Assembly (NCBI RefSeq): GCF_026642255.1
Contig: NZ_CP113264.1
Span: 310,001 to 374,000 of the forward strand
DNA length: 64,000 nucleotides
Direction of reading: 5' to 3'
Source: Streptomonospora nanhaiensis
GTDB lineage: Bacteria; Actinomycetota; Actinomycetes; Streptosporangiales; Streptosporangiaceae
Made by a program: the position numbers and the translations under genes. Each line of letters opens with the position of its first letter. Positions within the stretch are counted from its first letter, which is position 1. The notes beneath the pieces were generated by a model, which ran no database searches, was not told the origin of the DNA, and worked only from the letters and a program-made list of their open reading frames with translations. Shown here one piece after another: positions 42,382 to 52,453 of this stretch.

Positions 42382-43182
42382 GTTCGTTTCTTTCGGGGAG
42401 CAGGTGCGAGGAACGTTCACGCCGGGGTTCGAGAGCTTTGGTCTGCCGCTTCAGCGGTTTTGCCGGGGCTTCCCGAAACGCTTGGCGAAGGTGAGGGAGG
42501 GAGTTACAGGGGCATGGGAACCGCGCCCGCCCTGATAACTCCTTGAATGTATCACCGAATTCCGCATTCCCGTGTTTCGGAGAGCCCTTGTTTCGCCTCG
42601 GGTGCGAGTGGTCCGCGATGCGGGTCGGGTTGCGGTGAGGGGCGGGTCGCGGTGTGGGGCCTGGCGGCGAAGAACCCGGGAGGTCGGACGCGGCTTCCCC
42701 TGTAAGGCCAGGTCAAGCCCTGTGTGGGTTTCGTGGATGGATCACTTTTCGCGTGTCCGATCGGTCACGGTGTGTTTCACCGAGAAAAGTTCTGACAAGA
42801 ACCGACCAATGTTTCGAGATATGGGGAAGGGTTTTGATTGGGCGGTGCAGGTTTTCCTTATTTGTTACTGTGAGTCAGATCACTCTTGTTTTGTATTGGT
42901 GCTTTCCGTCTTACCCTTTTGTGGGAAGGGGTGCTTTAGACGGCTGTGCGGGCCGTGGGGTTCTCGCGTTCCGCGGTTTTTCGGGGCCTGTCGGGCGGCC
43001 CCGTGCGGGTCGGCCGCCGGTGGGCGCCGTGCTCGGATCGTCGCCGGACCGGGCGCCCGCCGCGCGCTCGTATCCTCGGACCTGGACGATCACCGGCGGC
43101 GGCCGGCTCCGGCGGCCCGGACCGTCCGCGGGGGCCGCCGGAGCCGGCCGCCGCCACCACCGACCTGGAGAGCGACGACGCG
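42382..43182. other. Long AT-richer divergent intergenic region
   Basis: About 800 nt between the divergent lipoprotein and SUFU genes. From about 42740 to 42930 the sequence is far less GC-rich than the genome (TTTTCCTTATTTGTTACTGT). It contains the inverted repeat at 42500-42542. Frames running through it have poor composition, so I call no gene. It probably carries promoters for both sides and may be of foreign origin. Confidence 0.5.
42500..42542. promoter_or_regulatory. Interrupted inverted repeat upstream of the lipoprotein gene
   Basis: GGAGTTA-C-AGGG on the left and CCCT-GA-TAACTCC on the right, about 120 nt upstream of the lipoprotein ATG. It may be an operator or a hairpin in the transcript. 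Confidence 0.35.
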
Positions 43183-43788
43183 ATGCTGGAGATGCTGCCC
43201 GGACTCGTCCGGATCTACGAGGAGTGGGCGGAGCGGTACCCCGAGGTACAGCCGCTGACCGTCCAGTTCGCGGCGGACGGGAAGTCGGGGGGAGGGCTCG
43301 ACGGCGTGCTCGCCTACCCCCTGGACGGCCACTGGCTCCTGGTCACCTTCGGCCTGACCGAACTCGGGGAGAAGACCAGCGAGGAGGCCCGGGTCTCCGG
43401 CTCGGGCTTCGAGTTCACCTGCAGGGTCCCGCGCGAGGACGGCGACGAGGCCGTGCCCTCCTGGGTCCTGCGCGTCCTCCACGCCCTGGCCGACCGCTTC
43501 CTCGCGGGCATCGACCTGGACGTGGGCCACTGGATCGTCACCCCGTCCCCGCTCGGCGGGGAGCCGGCCAACGGCGACATGACGTCCCTCGTCATCGTCC
43601 CGGACGTCGAGATCCGCGCCATCGACACCCCGAACGGGATCGTCCTCTTCTTCCAGCTCGTCGGGTTGAAGGCCGAGGAGGGGGCCGCCGTCCAGGAGGC
43701 CGGGACGGCCGCCCCGCTCGTCGCGCTCCTGCGCGACCGGGACCCGAAGATGCTCACCGACCCGTCCCGGGACGCCGTCCGGCTCTGA
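43183..43788 (+). CDS. Suppressor-of-fused (SUFU) domain protein
   Basis: 201 aa from ATG 43183, preceded by GGAG; the frame is open upstream but Arg/Pro-rich. The fold pattern matches bacterial SUFU-domain proteins: an N-terminal helix (MLEMLPGLVRIYEEWAERYP), strands DGHWLLVTFGLTEL, SGSGFEFTCRVPR, WVLRVLHALADRF and MTSLVIVPDVEIRAIDTPNG...IVLFFQLVGL. SUFU is best known from eukaryotic Hedgehog signalling. In bacteria it often appears as a stand-alone immunity protein or in polymorphic toxin loci; no toxin gene is recognisable here. Cytoplasmic. Confidence 0.8.
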   Translation: MLEMLPGLVRIYEEWAERYPEVQPLTVQFAADGKSGGGLDGVLAYPLDGHWLLVTFGLTELGEKTSEEARVSGSGFEFTCRVPREDGDEAVPSWVLRVLHALADRFLAGIDLDVGHWIVTPSPLGGEPANGDMTSLVIVPDVEIRAIDTPNGIVLFFQLVGLKAEEGAAVQEAGTAAPLVALLRDRDPKMLTDPSRDAVRL

Positions 43789-43858
43789 CCCGCGGCCGCG
43801 GCCGGCCCGGCGCGTCCGGCGCCCGCGGAGGCGGGGACGCACCGGGACCGGGAACCGG

Positions 43859-44893
43859 TCAGCAGTCGCCGCGGTCGGCGGTGGTGTCGCAGACGCCCGC
43901 GCCGTCCGCCCAGGTGAGGCCGCCCCGGGCGTTCGCGCCGAACGGCCGGGTGACGGTCACGTGCGTGCCCGCCCCGGAGTCCTCCGCCAGCCAGCTGCGG
44001 ACCTCCCGGGTGACGCCCCCGGCCTCGCTCCGGAACACGTAGAAGGGGTGGGGCACGGGGGACCGCCCGCTGCCGGGCCGGGTCCACCAGTTCCCGCCCT
44101 CCGCGGCGGCGGTGTCCACGAACAGGCAGTCGTGGCCGACGCCCTCGAAGACGCAGGTGCGGGGCTCGGCGCCGCCGAGCCGTCCCACGCCCGTGTCCGG
44201 CGTCACGCCGCTGTTGTACGCGCGCCAGTAGACGTTGTCGCACGAGCCGTCCGCGCAGGCGTTCCAGTCGCGCCACGCGGTGGCGCGGGCGGCGGGCGCG
44301 GTCGAGCCCCTGTTGATCGCGGCGCAGTACCGGTCGACGATGTACGGGGCGACGAACCCGGCGACCCACGCGGTGTCGATCGCCTCGCCCGCGGTGTTGT
44401 GCGCGCCGAGCCCGGCCGAGTCCATCTGCCACAGGCCGACGCCGGGGTTGAAGAACAGCCCGTCGCGGCGGGCCGGGTCGTACAGGGTGTCCTGGTTGTC
44501 GTACCGGGACAGCGTCATGGGGGAGGGGGCGCCGGGTGAGCCCGCCCCGACCTCCGGCCAGACCGGGGCCAGGGTCATGGCGGTGGCCTCCTGCGGGGTG
44601 ATCGCGCACGAGGCGTCCGCCGAGGCCGTGCCCGCGGCGGTCCTGACGTCCTGGAGGGGCTGGGCGCCGAAGACCAGCGGTCCGGGGTTCACCGGCGAGT
44701 TGGCCAGCTTGAGGTCGATGACCTCCTGCTCCTCGGCGGTGACGGGGCGGTCGGCGCCGGGGTCCGCGCCGGAGGCGAGGGCGGACTGGGGAAGGGCGGC
44801 CACCAGTGCGGCCGAGGCCAGCACGGCGATCAGCCGTCCGGCGGGTCGCGCGCGGAACCGGGGCCGGGCGCGGCCGGCGGGGGTCGTTCTCAT
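43859..44893 (-). CDS. Secreted protein of unknown function
   Basis: 344 aa. A long twin-Arg/Pro-rich n-region and hydrophobic core (GRLIAVLASAALVAALPQSALA) make a clear signal peptide. The mature protein is rich in Trp, Tyr and Asn, with several paired cysteines (RYCAAINRG, WNACADGSCDNVYW, CVFEGVGHDCLFV, VCDTTADRGDC), as expected of an extracellular disulphide-bonded domain. The motif GLWQMDSAGLGAHNTAGEAIDTAW recalls lysozyme/transglycosylase-type folds, but I cannot assign an active site. Single gene; function unassigned. Confidence 0.7.
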   Translation of the reverse strand: MRTTPAGRARPRFRARPAGRLIAVLASAALVAALPQSALASGADPGADRPVTAEEQEVIDLKLANSPVNPGPLVFGAQPLQDVRTAAGTASADASCAITPQEATAMTLAPVWPEVGAGSPGAPSPMTLSRYDNQDTLYDPARRDGLFFNPGVGLWQMDSAGLGAHNTAGEAIDTAWVAGFVAPYIVDRYCAAINRGSTAPAARATAWRDWNACADGSCDNVYWRAYNSGVTPDTGVGRLGGAEPRTCVFEGVGHDCLFVDTAAAEGGNWWTRPGSGRSPVPHPFYVFRSEAGGVTREVRSWLAEDSGAGTHVTVTRPFGANARGGLTWADGAGVCDTTADRGDC

Positions 44894-45182
44894 GTCTGTG
44901 CACCTCTCGCGAGCGGGGGGAGGGGGCGGGGGTGGGCCGCGTCCCCGGGGGCCGCGCTTGTGCGACCGTGCACCCGGGGCTGCGGCGGTATCCTTCGCGG
45001 CTCAGGGCGAAAGTGGAAGGAAAACTACATTCCCCGCAGCCGCCCCACAACCCCCGCAACGGCGGGGGACCCCGCCGGGATCCTCCGGCGCCGCGCGGAA
45101 GGGCCGCCGCCCCCCGGGGGGTGTCCCCGGGAGGCGGCGGCCCTTCCGCGCAGAGGGGCCGGTCGCCCGACCGACCGCCGCG
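44894..45182. other. Intergenic region between the secreted protein and the AAA+ ATPase
   Basis: 289 nt. It should contain the promoter of the secreted-protein gene and, nearer the ATPase, the very strong hairpin at 45093-45151. No gene seen. Confidence 0.5.
45093..45151 (-). terminator. 19-bp hairpin ending the flotillin/ATPase operon
   Basis: GCGCGGAAGGGCCGCCGCC pairs exactly with GGCGGCGGCCCTTCCGCGC; the 21-nt loop (CCCCGGGGGG...CCCCGGGA) can itself fold. It lies about 30 nt past the stop of the giant ATPase gene and is the longest perfect stem in the window. Confidence 0.7.
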
Positions 45183-48100
45183 CTACCCCTCGCGGCCGCG
45201 GTCGATGGCGGCGCCGATCTCGCCGACCCGGTCGGCGAGCAGCCCCATCGCGCCGATCGCCCTGGTCAGCGGATCGTCGTCCGCTCCGCCCAGCGCGCGT
45301 CCCCGGCGGTACCCCTCCTTGACCTCGGCCCAGCGGGCCCTCTGCCCGGGGGTCATCACCCCGCGCAGCTCCGCCAGTTTCAGCAGGTTGGCCTCGGCGT
45401 CCGACGTGAGCGTCTGCGCCTCGCCCAGGTAGTGGTCGTCGATGACGGCCTCCACCTCGGCGTCGTTCATGACCGGCACGATCTTCTCCGCGAGCCGGTT
45501 CATGTTCCGGTACGACCCCTGCAACCGGAACGGCGGCTCGGTGCGCGCCTCCTCGGACTGCGCCGCCGACGCGATGTAGGCCCGGTTGTTGGCCATCACC
45601 ACCTCCTGCACCCGCAGCAGTTTGCGCAGGACCGACACGATCCGGTCCACCTCGACCGCCGAGTACGGGTGCGCGAGCTGGTCCGTGCCCACCGAGTCGT
45701 CGCCCTGCGCCATCCGCACGAACCGGTACACGTCCTCCCGCTCGCGGGTGGACAGCGGCGCCAGGGTGGGGTTGGAGGTGAGCGCGTTCTCGATGTAGCT
45801 CAGCGAGAACAGCTCCTCCTTGCCCGACAGCACGTCGCCCAGGTTGTACACGTCGGCGCGGTTGGCCAGCATGTCCGGGATCCGGAACCGCTTGCCCTGC
45901 TCGGTGTAGGGGTTGCCGGACATGCAGACCGCGAACCGCCTGCCGCGCAGGTCGTAGGTCCGGGTACGCCCGTTCCACACGCCCTCCATGCGCCTCTGGC
46001 CGTCGCACAGCGAGATGAACTTCTGGAGCAGCTCCGGGTTCGTGTGCTGGATGTCGTCCAGGTACAGCATGGTGTTGCCGCCCATCTCCAGGGCGAACGA
46101 GATCTTCTCGACCTCCTGCCGCGACGTGGCGTCGGGCGCCTCCGCCGGGTCGAGCGACGTCACCGCGTGCCCCAGGGCGGGCCCGTTCACCTTCACGAAC
46201 ACCAGCCCCAGACGGCTCGCCACGTACTCCATGAGCGTGGTCTTGCCGTACCCGGGGGGCGAGATGAGGAGCAGCAGGCCGCTCTGGTCCGTGCGCTTGT
46301 CGTCACCGGCCGCGCCCAGCTGCTTGGCCAGGTTGTCGCCGATGAGCGGCAGGTACGACTCGTCCAGCAGGCGGTTGCGGACGAACCCGCTCATCACCTT
46401 CGGCCGGTACTCCTCCAGGCGCAGGCGCTCGCGCTCCGCGGCCACCAGCTCGTTGCGGCGCCGCTGGAAGTCCCGGTACGCGGGCACCTCCTCCAGCCGG
46501 AACCGGCGGGTGCGCGGCAGGATCTCGTCCAACCGCACCTCCAGGGACCGCTCGCGCACGCGCGGGTGGGCCCCCAGGATCCCGCCGACCGTCTCGGCCA
46601 CGGCGGCCGACGACTCGTACCGGTCCGCGCCGGACCCGGTCAGCTCGATCGCCGCCGCCTCGGGGAGGTCGCCCGGGTCCACCCCGTCCAGGGTGCCCGC
46701 GAACGCCTCCAGCCACGCCGACACCAGCTGGTGCCGGGCGGCCAGGTCGCCGTCGAGCTTGCGCAGGTCCTCCGCGAACGCCGCCCGCGTGGTCTCCCGG
46801 GTGCTGCCCAGGGTCCGGTGGAACCGGTCGAGCAGCCTCCGCGCGCCCGCGCCCGACACGAACCCGCGCTCGGCGGGGGAGTCCGCCGCGAGCTCCTCGA
46901 ACAGGTACTCGCCCACCAGTTCCAGGTCGGCGTCCTGGTGCAGCCCGCTGTCGGTCAGGAAGGCGTCCACGGCCCCCGCCAGCTCCGTGCGCAGCCCGTC
47001 GATCGCCGCCGACCGCCGTGCCCCGAACACCGAGCGGGCGCGGGCCAGCGACGCGGCCCGCACCGCCCACGCCGACCGCCGGTCCTTCCCGGCCCCGAAC
47101 GCCCAGAACAACTGCGCCGCGGCCCGTGCCGCGCCCGGGTACCGGAGCAGTCCGGCGCCCGCGCGGAGCCGCAGCAGGGCGGACAGCACCTTCGCGGCGT
47201 CGTGGTCGTGCACGCCCCGCTCGTAGCCCTCGTCGTACCGGGCCTCGGCGGCCTCGCGCACCAGCCCCGCCAGGCCGGCCCCGTCCGCGTCCAGCTCGGC
47301 CTCGCGCAGCCGCTCCAGCGACAGCCCGTCCGCGCCCTCCTCGGCGGCGGCCAGGATCGACGTCGCCAGGAACTCGGCCCGGTACACCTCCGGGCTCTCG
47401 GAGACCAGCAGCCGGTCCCACAGGCGTCGGGTCCGCCCGAAGGCCTCGTCGGTGACGGGCTCCCGGAAGTCCGTGCCCGTGATCGCCACCGACATCCCAC
47501 CGCCGTGCGGGGTGAGCGTCAGGTCGATCGGCTGGGTGTTCACCGCGAAGCGGTGCCTGCCCAGCCGGATCGTCTCCCCGCCCGCGCCGCGCTCGTACAG
47601 GTCGGTGCGGTCCCGGAGGGTCCTGCCGGCCTCCTGCCGGGCGGCCGCGATCCGGCCGTCCAGCTCCTCCGCGCGCACGGTGTCCCCGAGCGCGCGCATC
47701 TCCTCGGAGGTGCGGCGCAGCCGCGCCACCATCGCGTCCGACGCGAAGTAGGTGTTGACGTCCTCCAGGGTCGCCAGCGTCGCGACCCTGCGGTTCACCC
47801 CCTCCAGTACGCGTGCGGCCGACGACGCCAGGCGGTCGGCCCGCCGCGCCCGCTCGTCCACCAGCGACTGCTTGCGGGTGGAGAACGCCTCGTACACGTC
47901 CTCGCGCTTGTCCGACAGCTCCCCGAGGAAGTCGTCGAACTCCGCGAACCGCGACTCCAGGTTCTCCAGCTGGAGCATGATGCGCCCCAGTTGCTCGTCG
48001 CACCGCTCGGGGGAGCCCGCCGCCGCCAGCGCGCCCGTGACGGCCTGTCCCAGCAGGGCGAACTCGGCCGCGAACTCCGCCCGCCCCTCCAGGGCCAGCA

Positions 48101-50213
48101 GTTCGGTGCGCCGGGCCTCCAGCGTGGCGCGCGCCCGGTTGATCCCGGCCAGCACCTCGCTCACCCGCTCCAGGATGCGGGTGCGCACCTTGGCGTCGCC
48201 GATGTCCAGGGAGCCGACGACCTCGGTGACGACCTGGAGGCCCTCGGTCTGCTCGGCGATGCGCTCGCCGACGGCCGTGGCCGCGCTGACCGCGTCGATG
48301 GTCTCGGCGTCCGCGACCAGCCGGTCCACCTCGGAGTGGTACCCGGCGAACGCGTCGTCCTGCTCCAGGAACGCGACCGTCCGGCGGCCGACCGCCGTGA
48401 TCTCCTCGCCGATCCTGCCGTCCAGGGCGTCGAGGCGGGCGGTGTCCGCGTACCGCGTCTCGCGCAGCGTGGCCGCCTGCCCCTGGGCGCGGCGCAGCCC
48501 GGTCAGCAGCGCCACCCACCCCTCGGCCGACCGCGGGGCCTCGCCCCGGGCCGTGCGGACGAGCGCGGCCGCCCGGTCCTCGGCCCCCGCCAGCGCCTCG
48601 GCCGCCTGGCGGGTGAGCGCCTGGACGGTCTCGAACTCCTCCAGCACCCGCCGGGCGGTGTCCTGCACCTCCGCCAGCGGCGTCGCCAGGTCGCCCAGCT
48701 CCTCCTCGCCCAGCCAGTGGAACCGGTCGAGCGCCCGGCGGCACGCGGCGATGAGCGCCTCGAAGACCTCTGTGGAGGGGCGCATGTCGGTGGTCATCCG
48801 CGCCACCGACAGGGCCTCGGACACACCCCTCACCAGCTCGGCGTTGCCGATCCGCTCCAGGGGGCCGGTCCCCGCCGGCTGCGCCGCCGCGTACACGTCG
48901 GACACGTACGGGGTCTGCCACACCTGCATCGGATGCACCCGGGTCGGCTCGCCCGAGTCGCTCCTGAACACCGTCATGGTGCCGTCGTCGAACAGCGAGT
49001 ACCCGTGGCAGACGACGGGGTTGGCGACCTCCTTGCGGATGGTGTTGTACGGCAGCAGGAGGCTGCGGCCGTCCGCGCGGGAGTGGAAGACGTACAGCAC
49101 GTCCTCGCCGTTGGGCGAGCGCACCACGCGCTCGAACTCCAGGTCGGTGACGTCGGTGTCGAACGTCCGCGCCGCACCGGTGGCGAGGTAGTAGCCGCCG
49201 GGGAAGATCAGCCCCTGGTCGTCGGGCAGCCGCTGGCACGCCTGGCCGATGCCGTCGAGGCGCTCCACCTCCTTGGTGCGGGTGTTGAAGACCAGGTGGC
49301 GCCACGCGGTCTCGTTGTACGGGAGGACGCGCAGCAGGATCAGCGCGCCCACCCTCGCGTACGACACGGAGGCGTCGGCCAGGCTCTGGAGCGGTTCGTC
49401 CACCGGCTCGCTGTAGACGCCCTCGCCGACCTCGGTGTTGTTCTCGACCTTGATGGTGAGGTCGCCGCCCACGGTCTCGACGAACAGCTCGTCGAGGACG
49501 GAGATGTGCGGGTGGCGGCCCTGCACGTGGTCCTCGCGTGTGGTCTCCACCCACGTGAAGTCGTGCGACGGCGGGAACACGTGGTCGCGTTCGCCGCGGT
49601 CGTCGAGGTAGGCGATCCCACCCGTGGGCTCCACCGACCACCGCAGCACGCGCACGTCCTCGGTGCGCGGACCGGTCTGGAACACGGCCAGCAGCCGGTC
49701 CTCGATCCGGCGCAGCTGGAGCAGGCGGGCGTCGCGGTAGTAGCGGTAGAGCTTCGCGAAGTCCTGCCGGAACGCCTCGTCGGGGAGCAGCCCGGGAACG
49801 GCGTCCCCGGCGGCGTCGGCGAACGTGAACCCGTCGCCGCCGTGCTCGTACCGGTGCAGCGAGAACACGTCGGAGACGTGCGTCTCCCGCTGCATGCCGA
49901 TGAAGACGTTGTAGCCGAACAGGATCACGTCGTCGGCGCCCGAGCCGCCCACGCTGACGATGTCCCGGGGCACGCAGTTGTGCTCGGTGCGGATGCGCTC
50001 GGTGCCGAGGAGCGTCATCTCGGTGCCGCCGAACACCTCCAGCCGGCGGGCGTTCAGCTCCTCGGTCCGCCGGGCCAGCTCGCCGGACTGCTCGCGCAGC
50101 CGGGCGCGGAGCACCTCGTAGGCGCCCGCGTCCAGCGACTGCGCGTCGGCGGCGTCCGGCCCGGCGCCTTCGCTCTCCTGGGTTCCGGTCTCGGCCACGG
50201 AGGGCTGCCTCAC
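45183..50213 (-). CDS. Giant DUF3686-type AAA+ ATPase of the flotillin cassette
   Basis: 1676 aa, GTG start at 50213. Residues about 60-430 form a beta-rich DUF3686-like domain (annotated in databases as part of a DNA-repair ATPase family). A long helical, coiled-coil-rich middle (about 470-950) and a further helical region follow. The C-terminal AAA+ ATPase has P-loop SPPGYGKTTL near residue 1320, Walker B MLYLDDIQH near 1385 and a later sensor-like MSGNPYTEQGKRFRIP. The start overlaps the flotillin stop by 4 nt (GTGA), indicating coupled translation and a physical partnership. There is no signal peptide or TM helix, so it should work at the cytosolic face of flotillin domains. The DNA-repair label is not supported by anything I see. 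Confidence 0.82.
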   Translation of the reverse strand: MRQPSVAETGTQESEGAGPDAADAQSLDAGAYEVLRARLREQSGELARRTEELNARRLEVFGGTEMTLLGTERIRTEHNCVPRDIVSVGGSGADDVILFGYNVFIGMQRETHVSDVFSLHRYEHGGDGFTFADAAGDAVPGLLPDEAFRQDFAKLYRYYRDARLLQLRRIEDRLLAVFQTGPRTEDVRVLRWSVEPTGGIAYLDDRGERDHVFPPSHDFTWVETTREDHVQGRHPHISVLDELFVETVGGDLTIKVENNTEVGEGVYSEPVDEPLQSLADASVSYARVGALILLRVLPYNETAWRHLVFNTRTKEVERLDGIGQACQRLPDDQGLIFPGGYYLATGAARTFDTDVTDLEFERVVRSPNGEDVLYVFHSRADGRSLLLPYNTIRKEVANPVVCHGYSLFDDGTMTVFRSDSGEPTRVHPMQVWQTPYVSDVYAAAQPAGTGPLERIGNAELVRGVSEALSVARMTTDMRPSTEVFEALIAACRRALDRFHWLGEEELGDLATPLAEVQDTARRVLEEFETVQALTRQAAEALAGAEDRAAALVRTARGEAPRSAEGWVALLTGLRRAQGQAATLRETRYADTARLDALDGRIGEEITAVGRRTVAFLEQDDAFAGYHSEVDRLVADAETIDAVSAATAVGERIAEQTEGLQVVTEVVGSLDIGDAKVRTRILERVSEVLAGINRARATLEARRTELLALEGRAEFAAEFALLGQAVTGALAAAGSPERCDEQLGRIMLQLENLESRFAEFDDFLGELSDKREDVYEAFSTRKQSLVDERARRADRLASSAARVLEGVNRRVATLATLEDVNTYFASDAMVARLRRTSEEMRALGDTVRAEELDGRIAAARQEAGRTLRDRTDLYERGAGGETIRLGRHRFAVNTQPIDLTLTPHGGGMSVAITGTDFREPVTDEAFGRTRRLWDRLLVSESPEVYRAEFLATSILAAAEEGADGLSLERLREAELDADGAGLAGLVREAAEARYDEGYERGVHDHDAAKVLSALLRLRAGAGLLRYPGAARAAAQLFWAFGAGKDRRSAWAVRAASLARARSVFGARRSAAIDGLRTELAGAVDAFLTDSGLHQDADLELVGEYLFEELAADSPAERGFVSGAGARRLLDRFHRTLGSTRETTRAAFAEDLRKLDGDLAARHQLVSAWLEAFAGTLDGVDPGDLPEAAAIELTGSGADRYESSAAVAETVGGILGAHPRVRERSLEVRLDEILPRTRRFRLEEVPAYRDFQRRRNELVAAERERLRLEEYRPKVMSGFVRNRLLDESYLPLIGDNLAKQLGAAGDDKRTDQSGLLLLISPPGYGKTTLMEYVASRLGLVFVKVNGPALGHAVTSLDPAEAPDATSRQEVEKISFALEMGGNTMLYLDDIQHTNPELLQKFISLCDGQRRMEGVWNGRTRTYDLRGRRFAVCMSGNPYTEQGKRFRIPDMLANRADVYNLGDVLSGKEELFSLSYIENALTSNPTLAPLSTREREDVYRFVRMAQGDDSVGTDQLAHPYSAVEVDRIVSVLRKLLRVQEVVMANNRAYIASAAQSEEARTEPPFRLQGSYRNMNRLAEKIVPVMNDAEVEAVIDDHYLGEAQTLTSDAEANLLKLAELRGVMTPGQRARWAEVKEGYRRGRALGGADDDPLTRAIGAMGLLADRVGEIGAAIDRGREG

Positions 50214-52255
50214 CGCTCGGCGCCGGCGAGGGCGGCCGCGGGCAGGTGGTCCACCCCGAGGGAGCGGGCGGTGCCGAGCAGGCCGTTGAGCTTGTCGGTC
50301 TGCGGACCGCCGGCGCTGATCAGCTTGAGCAGCAGAGCGGACACGGTGAGGTTCTTGACGTCCTCGGTGTCGACCGAGGACAGCACCTTGCGGATCGACC
50401 CGCCGAAGTCGCCCTCGCCGTTGAGCCAGCCCGAGCCCAGGGCCTGCACCGTCTCGGAGTTGTTGACGAACCCGTCGACCGACCTGCCCAGGCCGATGGC
50501 CCCGACCATGCGGTCGAAGAACGCCCCGTCGCCGCCGACGATGTTGATGTCGGCGTTCTCCAGACCGGTGGCCAAGACGGTGGCCTGTGCCTCGGCGACC
50601 TCGCGCTGGACGTTGATCCCCGCCAGGCGCACCTCCTTCTCGGCCTCCAGGCGCAGGCGGTACTCCTCGTGCTCGCGGCTGACCTGGTCCAGGGCCGCCA
50701 TGGCCTCGGCCTTGTCGGTGAGGCCGGCGGCCTCGGCGCGCAGCTTCTGCTCGACGGCCTCGGCCTCGACACGGGCCTTCTCGCGGGCCACGACGGCCTC
50801 GGCGCGGCCGACCTTCTCGATGGCCTCGGCGTCCTGGTGGCGGACCTGCACCTCGGCCAGGCCCGCGGCGGCGGCCTCGGCCTGCGTGCCCTCGGCCAGG
50901 CGGATCTTGGCGCGGGTGTCCAGCTCGGCGGCCTGCTGGCGGGCCTCGGCGAGGGTGAGCTCCTCGGCGGCGCGGTGCTTGGAGGCGGCCTCCGCGGCCT
51001 CGGCGGCCTTGATGTCCTTGACCAGGTTCTCCTGGGCCTCGGCCTCGGCGTGGATGATGACGGCCTGGCGCTGGCGCTCCGCCTCCTCGACGGCCCGCAG
51101 GCGCTTGATGGCCTCCTCCTGCTCGGCCACGGTGCGGTCCACGGCGATCCGCTCGCGGACGACCTCGGCGACCTCGCGGCGCTCGGCCTCGACCTCCTTG
51201 TCCTTGGAGATGCGGCTCAGCTCGGTCTCGCGCTCGCGCCCGATGACCTCCAGCATGCGGTCCTTCTCGATGCGCTCGCTCTCGATGGCGATGACGCGCT
51301 CGCGGTTCTTCTCGGCGACCGCGATCTCGCGCTGCTGGTTCTGGGTCTGGACGCCCAGCGCCTCGTAGGTGCGGATGTTCGCCGTCTCGGCCTTCAGGCG
51401 CTCCTCGGCCTGAACGCGGGCGGTCTCCGCCTCCTCGCGGGCGCGGATGATCTCGATCTCGCGCTTGGCCTTCGCGGCCGCCTCCTCGCGGCGCTTCTCC
51501 AGCTCGGCGAGGGTCTCGGCGGTCTCGGTGTTCTGCCGGTCGAGTTCCTTCTTGCGGTCGTTCTCGAACTCGTTGGTGCGCTTGTGCTCCTTGGCGGTGC
51601 GCTCCGTGATCTTCGAGATGCCCTGCGCGTCGAGGATGTTGTTGCTGTCGTGCTGGTGCAGCGGCGTCTGCTCCAGCTCGTCGATGGCGACGTCCTCCAG
51701 GCTGTAGCCGTTGAGGTCGGTGCCGATCAGGGAGACGATCGCGTGGCGGAACTGCTCGCGGTGGGTGAACAGCTCCTCGAAGTCGAACTGCTTGCCGACG
51801 GTCTTGAGGGCCTCGGAGAACTTGGAGTTGAACAGCTCCTGGAGCGTGTCCTGGTCGCTGGCGCGCGCGGTGCCGATCGACTTGGCGACCTTCTTGACGT
51901 CCTCGGCGGTCTCGTTGACCCGGACGTAGAAGTACACCTTGATGTCCGCGCGGATGTTGTCCTTGCAGGTGAGACCCTCCCGCCCGCGCCGGTCGAGGGT
52001 CAGCGTCTTGAGGGAGATGTCCATGATCTCGGCCTTGTGCAGGACCGGGAGGACGATCGCTCCGGTGAAGGTGACGTGGACGTCCCTCACCTTCGAGATG
52101 ATCAGGGCCTTGCCCTGCTCGACCTTGCGGAAGAGGCGCGTGACCATCAGCAGCAGGGCGAGGAGGACGACCAGGCCGACGGCCACGGCGACACCGACGG
52201 TGAGGAAGGCCGCGTCCGCCGCCTCCTGGCCGTTCGTGGTAGCACTCAGCAACAC
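50210..52255 (-). CDS. Flotillin / SPFH-domain protein (YqiK-like)
   Basis: 681 aa from GTG 52255, with GGAAAGAG at 8-nt spacing. One N-terminal TM helix (FLTVGVAVAVGLVVLLALLL) precedes an SPFH/PHB domain (VEQGKALIISKVRDVHVTFT... to about 230). A roughly 330-residue coiled coil is dense in Ala/Glu (for example ETARVQAEERLKAETANI), and a C-terminal region follows. Flotillins oligomerise in functional membrane microdomains and recruit partners. It is followed by the giant AAA+ ATPase with a 4-nt overlap and preceded by the NfeD/YqiJ-like gene, the classic YqiJ-YqiK pairing. A separate promoter in the 196-nt gap upstream is likely. Confidence 0.9.
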   Translation of the reverse strand: MLLSATTNGQEAADAAFLTVGVAVAVGLVVLLALLLMVTRLFRKVEQGKALIISKVRDVHVTFTGAIVLPVLHKAEIMDISLKTLTLDRRGREGLTCKDNIRADIKVYFYVRVNETAEDVKKVAKSIGTARASDQDTLQELFNSKFSEALKTVGKQFDFEELFTHREQFRHAIVSLIGTDLNGYSLEDVAIDELEQTPLHQHDSNNILDAQGISKITERTAKEHKRTNEFENDRKKELDRQNTETAETLAELEKRREEAAAKAKREIEIIRAREEAETARVQAEERLKAETANIRTYEALGVQTQNQQREIAVAEKNRERVIAIESERIEKDRMLEVIGRERETELSRISKDKEVEAERREVAEVVRERIAVDRTVAEQEEAIKRLRAVEEAERQRQAVIIHAEAEAQENLVKDIKAAEAAEAASKHRAAEELTLAEARQQAAELDTRAKIRLAEGTQAEAAAAGLAEVQVRHQDAEAIEKVGRAEAVVAREKARVEAEAVEQKLRAEAAGLTDKAEAMAALDQVSREHEEYRLRLEAEKEVRLAGINVQREVAEAQATVLATGLENADINIVGGDGAFFDRMVGAIGLGRSVDGFVNNSETVQALGSGWLNGEGDFGGSIRKVLSSVDTEDVKNLTVSALLLKLISAGGPQTDKLNGLLGTARSLGVDHLPAAALAGAER

Positions 52256-52432
52256 GTGGGGGACTCTTTCCGCGAGTGGCGTACGGGGGAAGCGAGCGTT
52301 TCGGGGGGACGGGACGGCTGCGGGTGGCCGCCCCGGGGAGGGACGCTCGTACACATGGGACGCGGGCCCATCCGAAACGGTTCCGTTCCGACCGGCCCGC
52401 CCCGTTCGGGAGGGGCCCGCCCGGGAAAGGCG

Positions 52433-52453
52433 GAGCCCCGGGGCCGGGGGCTC
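52433..52453 (-). terminator. Hairpin at the end of the NfeD-like gene
   Basis: GAGCCCC-GGGGCCG-GGGGCTC overlaps the stop codon of the NfeD/YqiJ-like gene. It could separate that gene from the flotillin gene or reduce read-through. Confidence 0.4.

Noticed and set aside
45183..50213. DNA-repair role for the giant ATPase
   Set aside because: The label comes from family naming; nothing in the sequence or neighbours points to DNA.
44235..51368. A 7-kb plus-strand frame opposite the giant ATPase and flotillin
   Set aside because: Shadow of the minus-strand genes, with repetitive composition and no recognisable domain.
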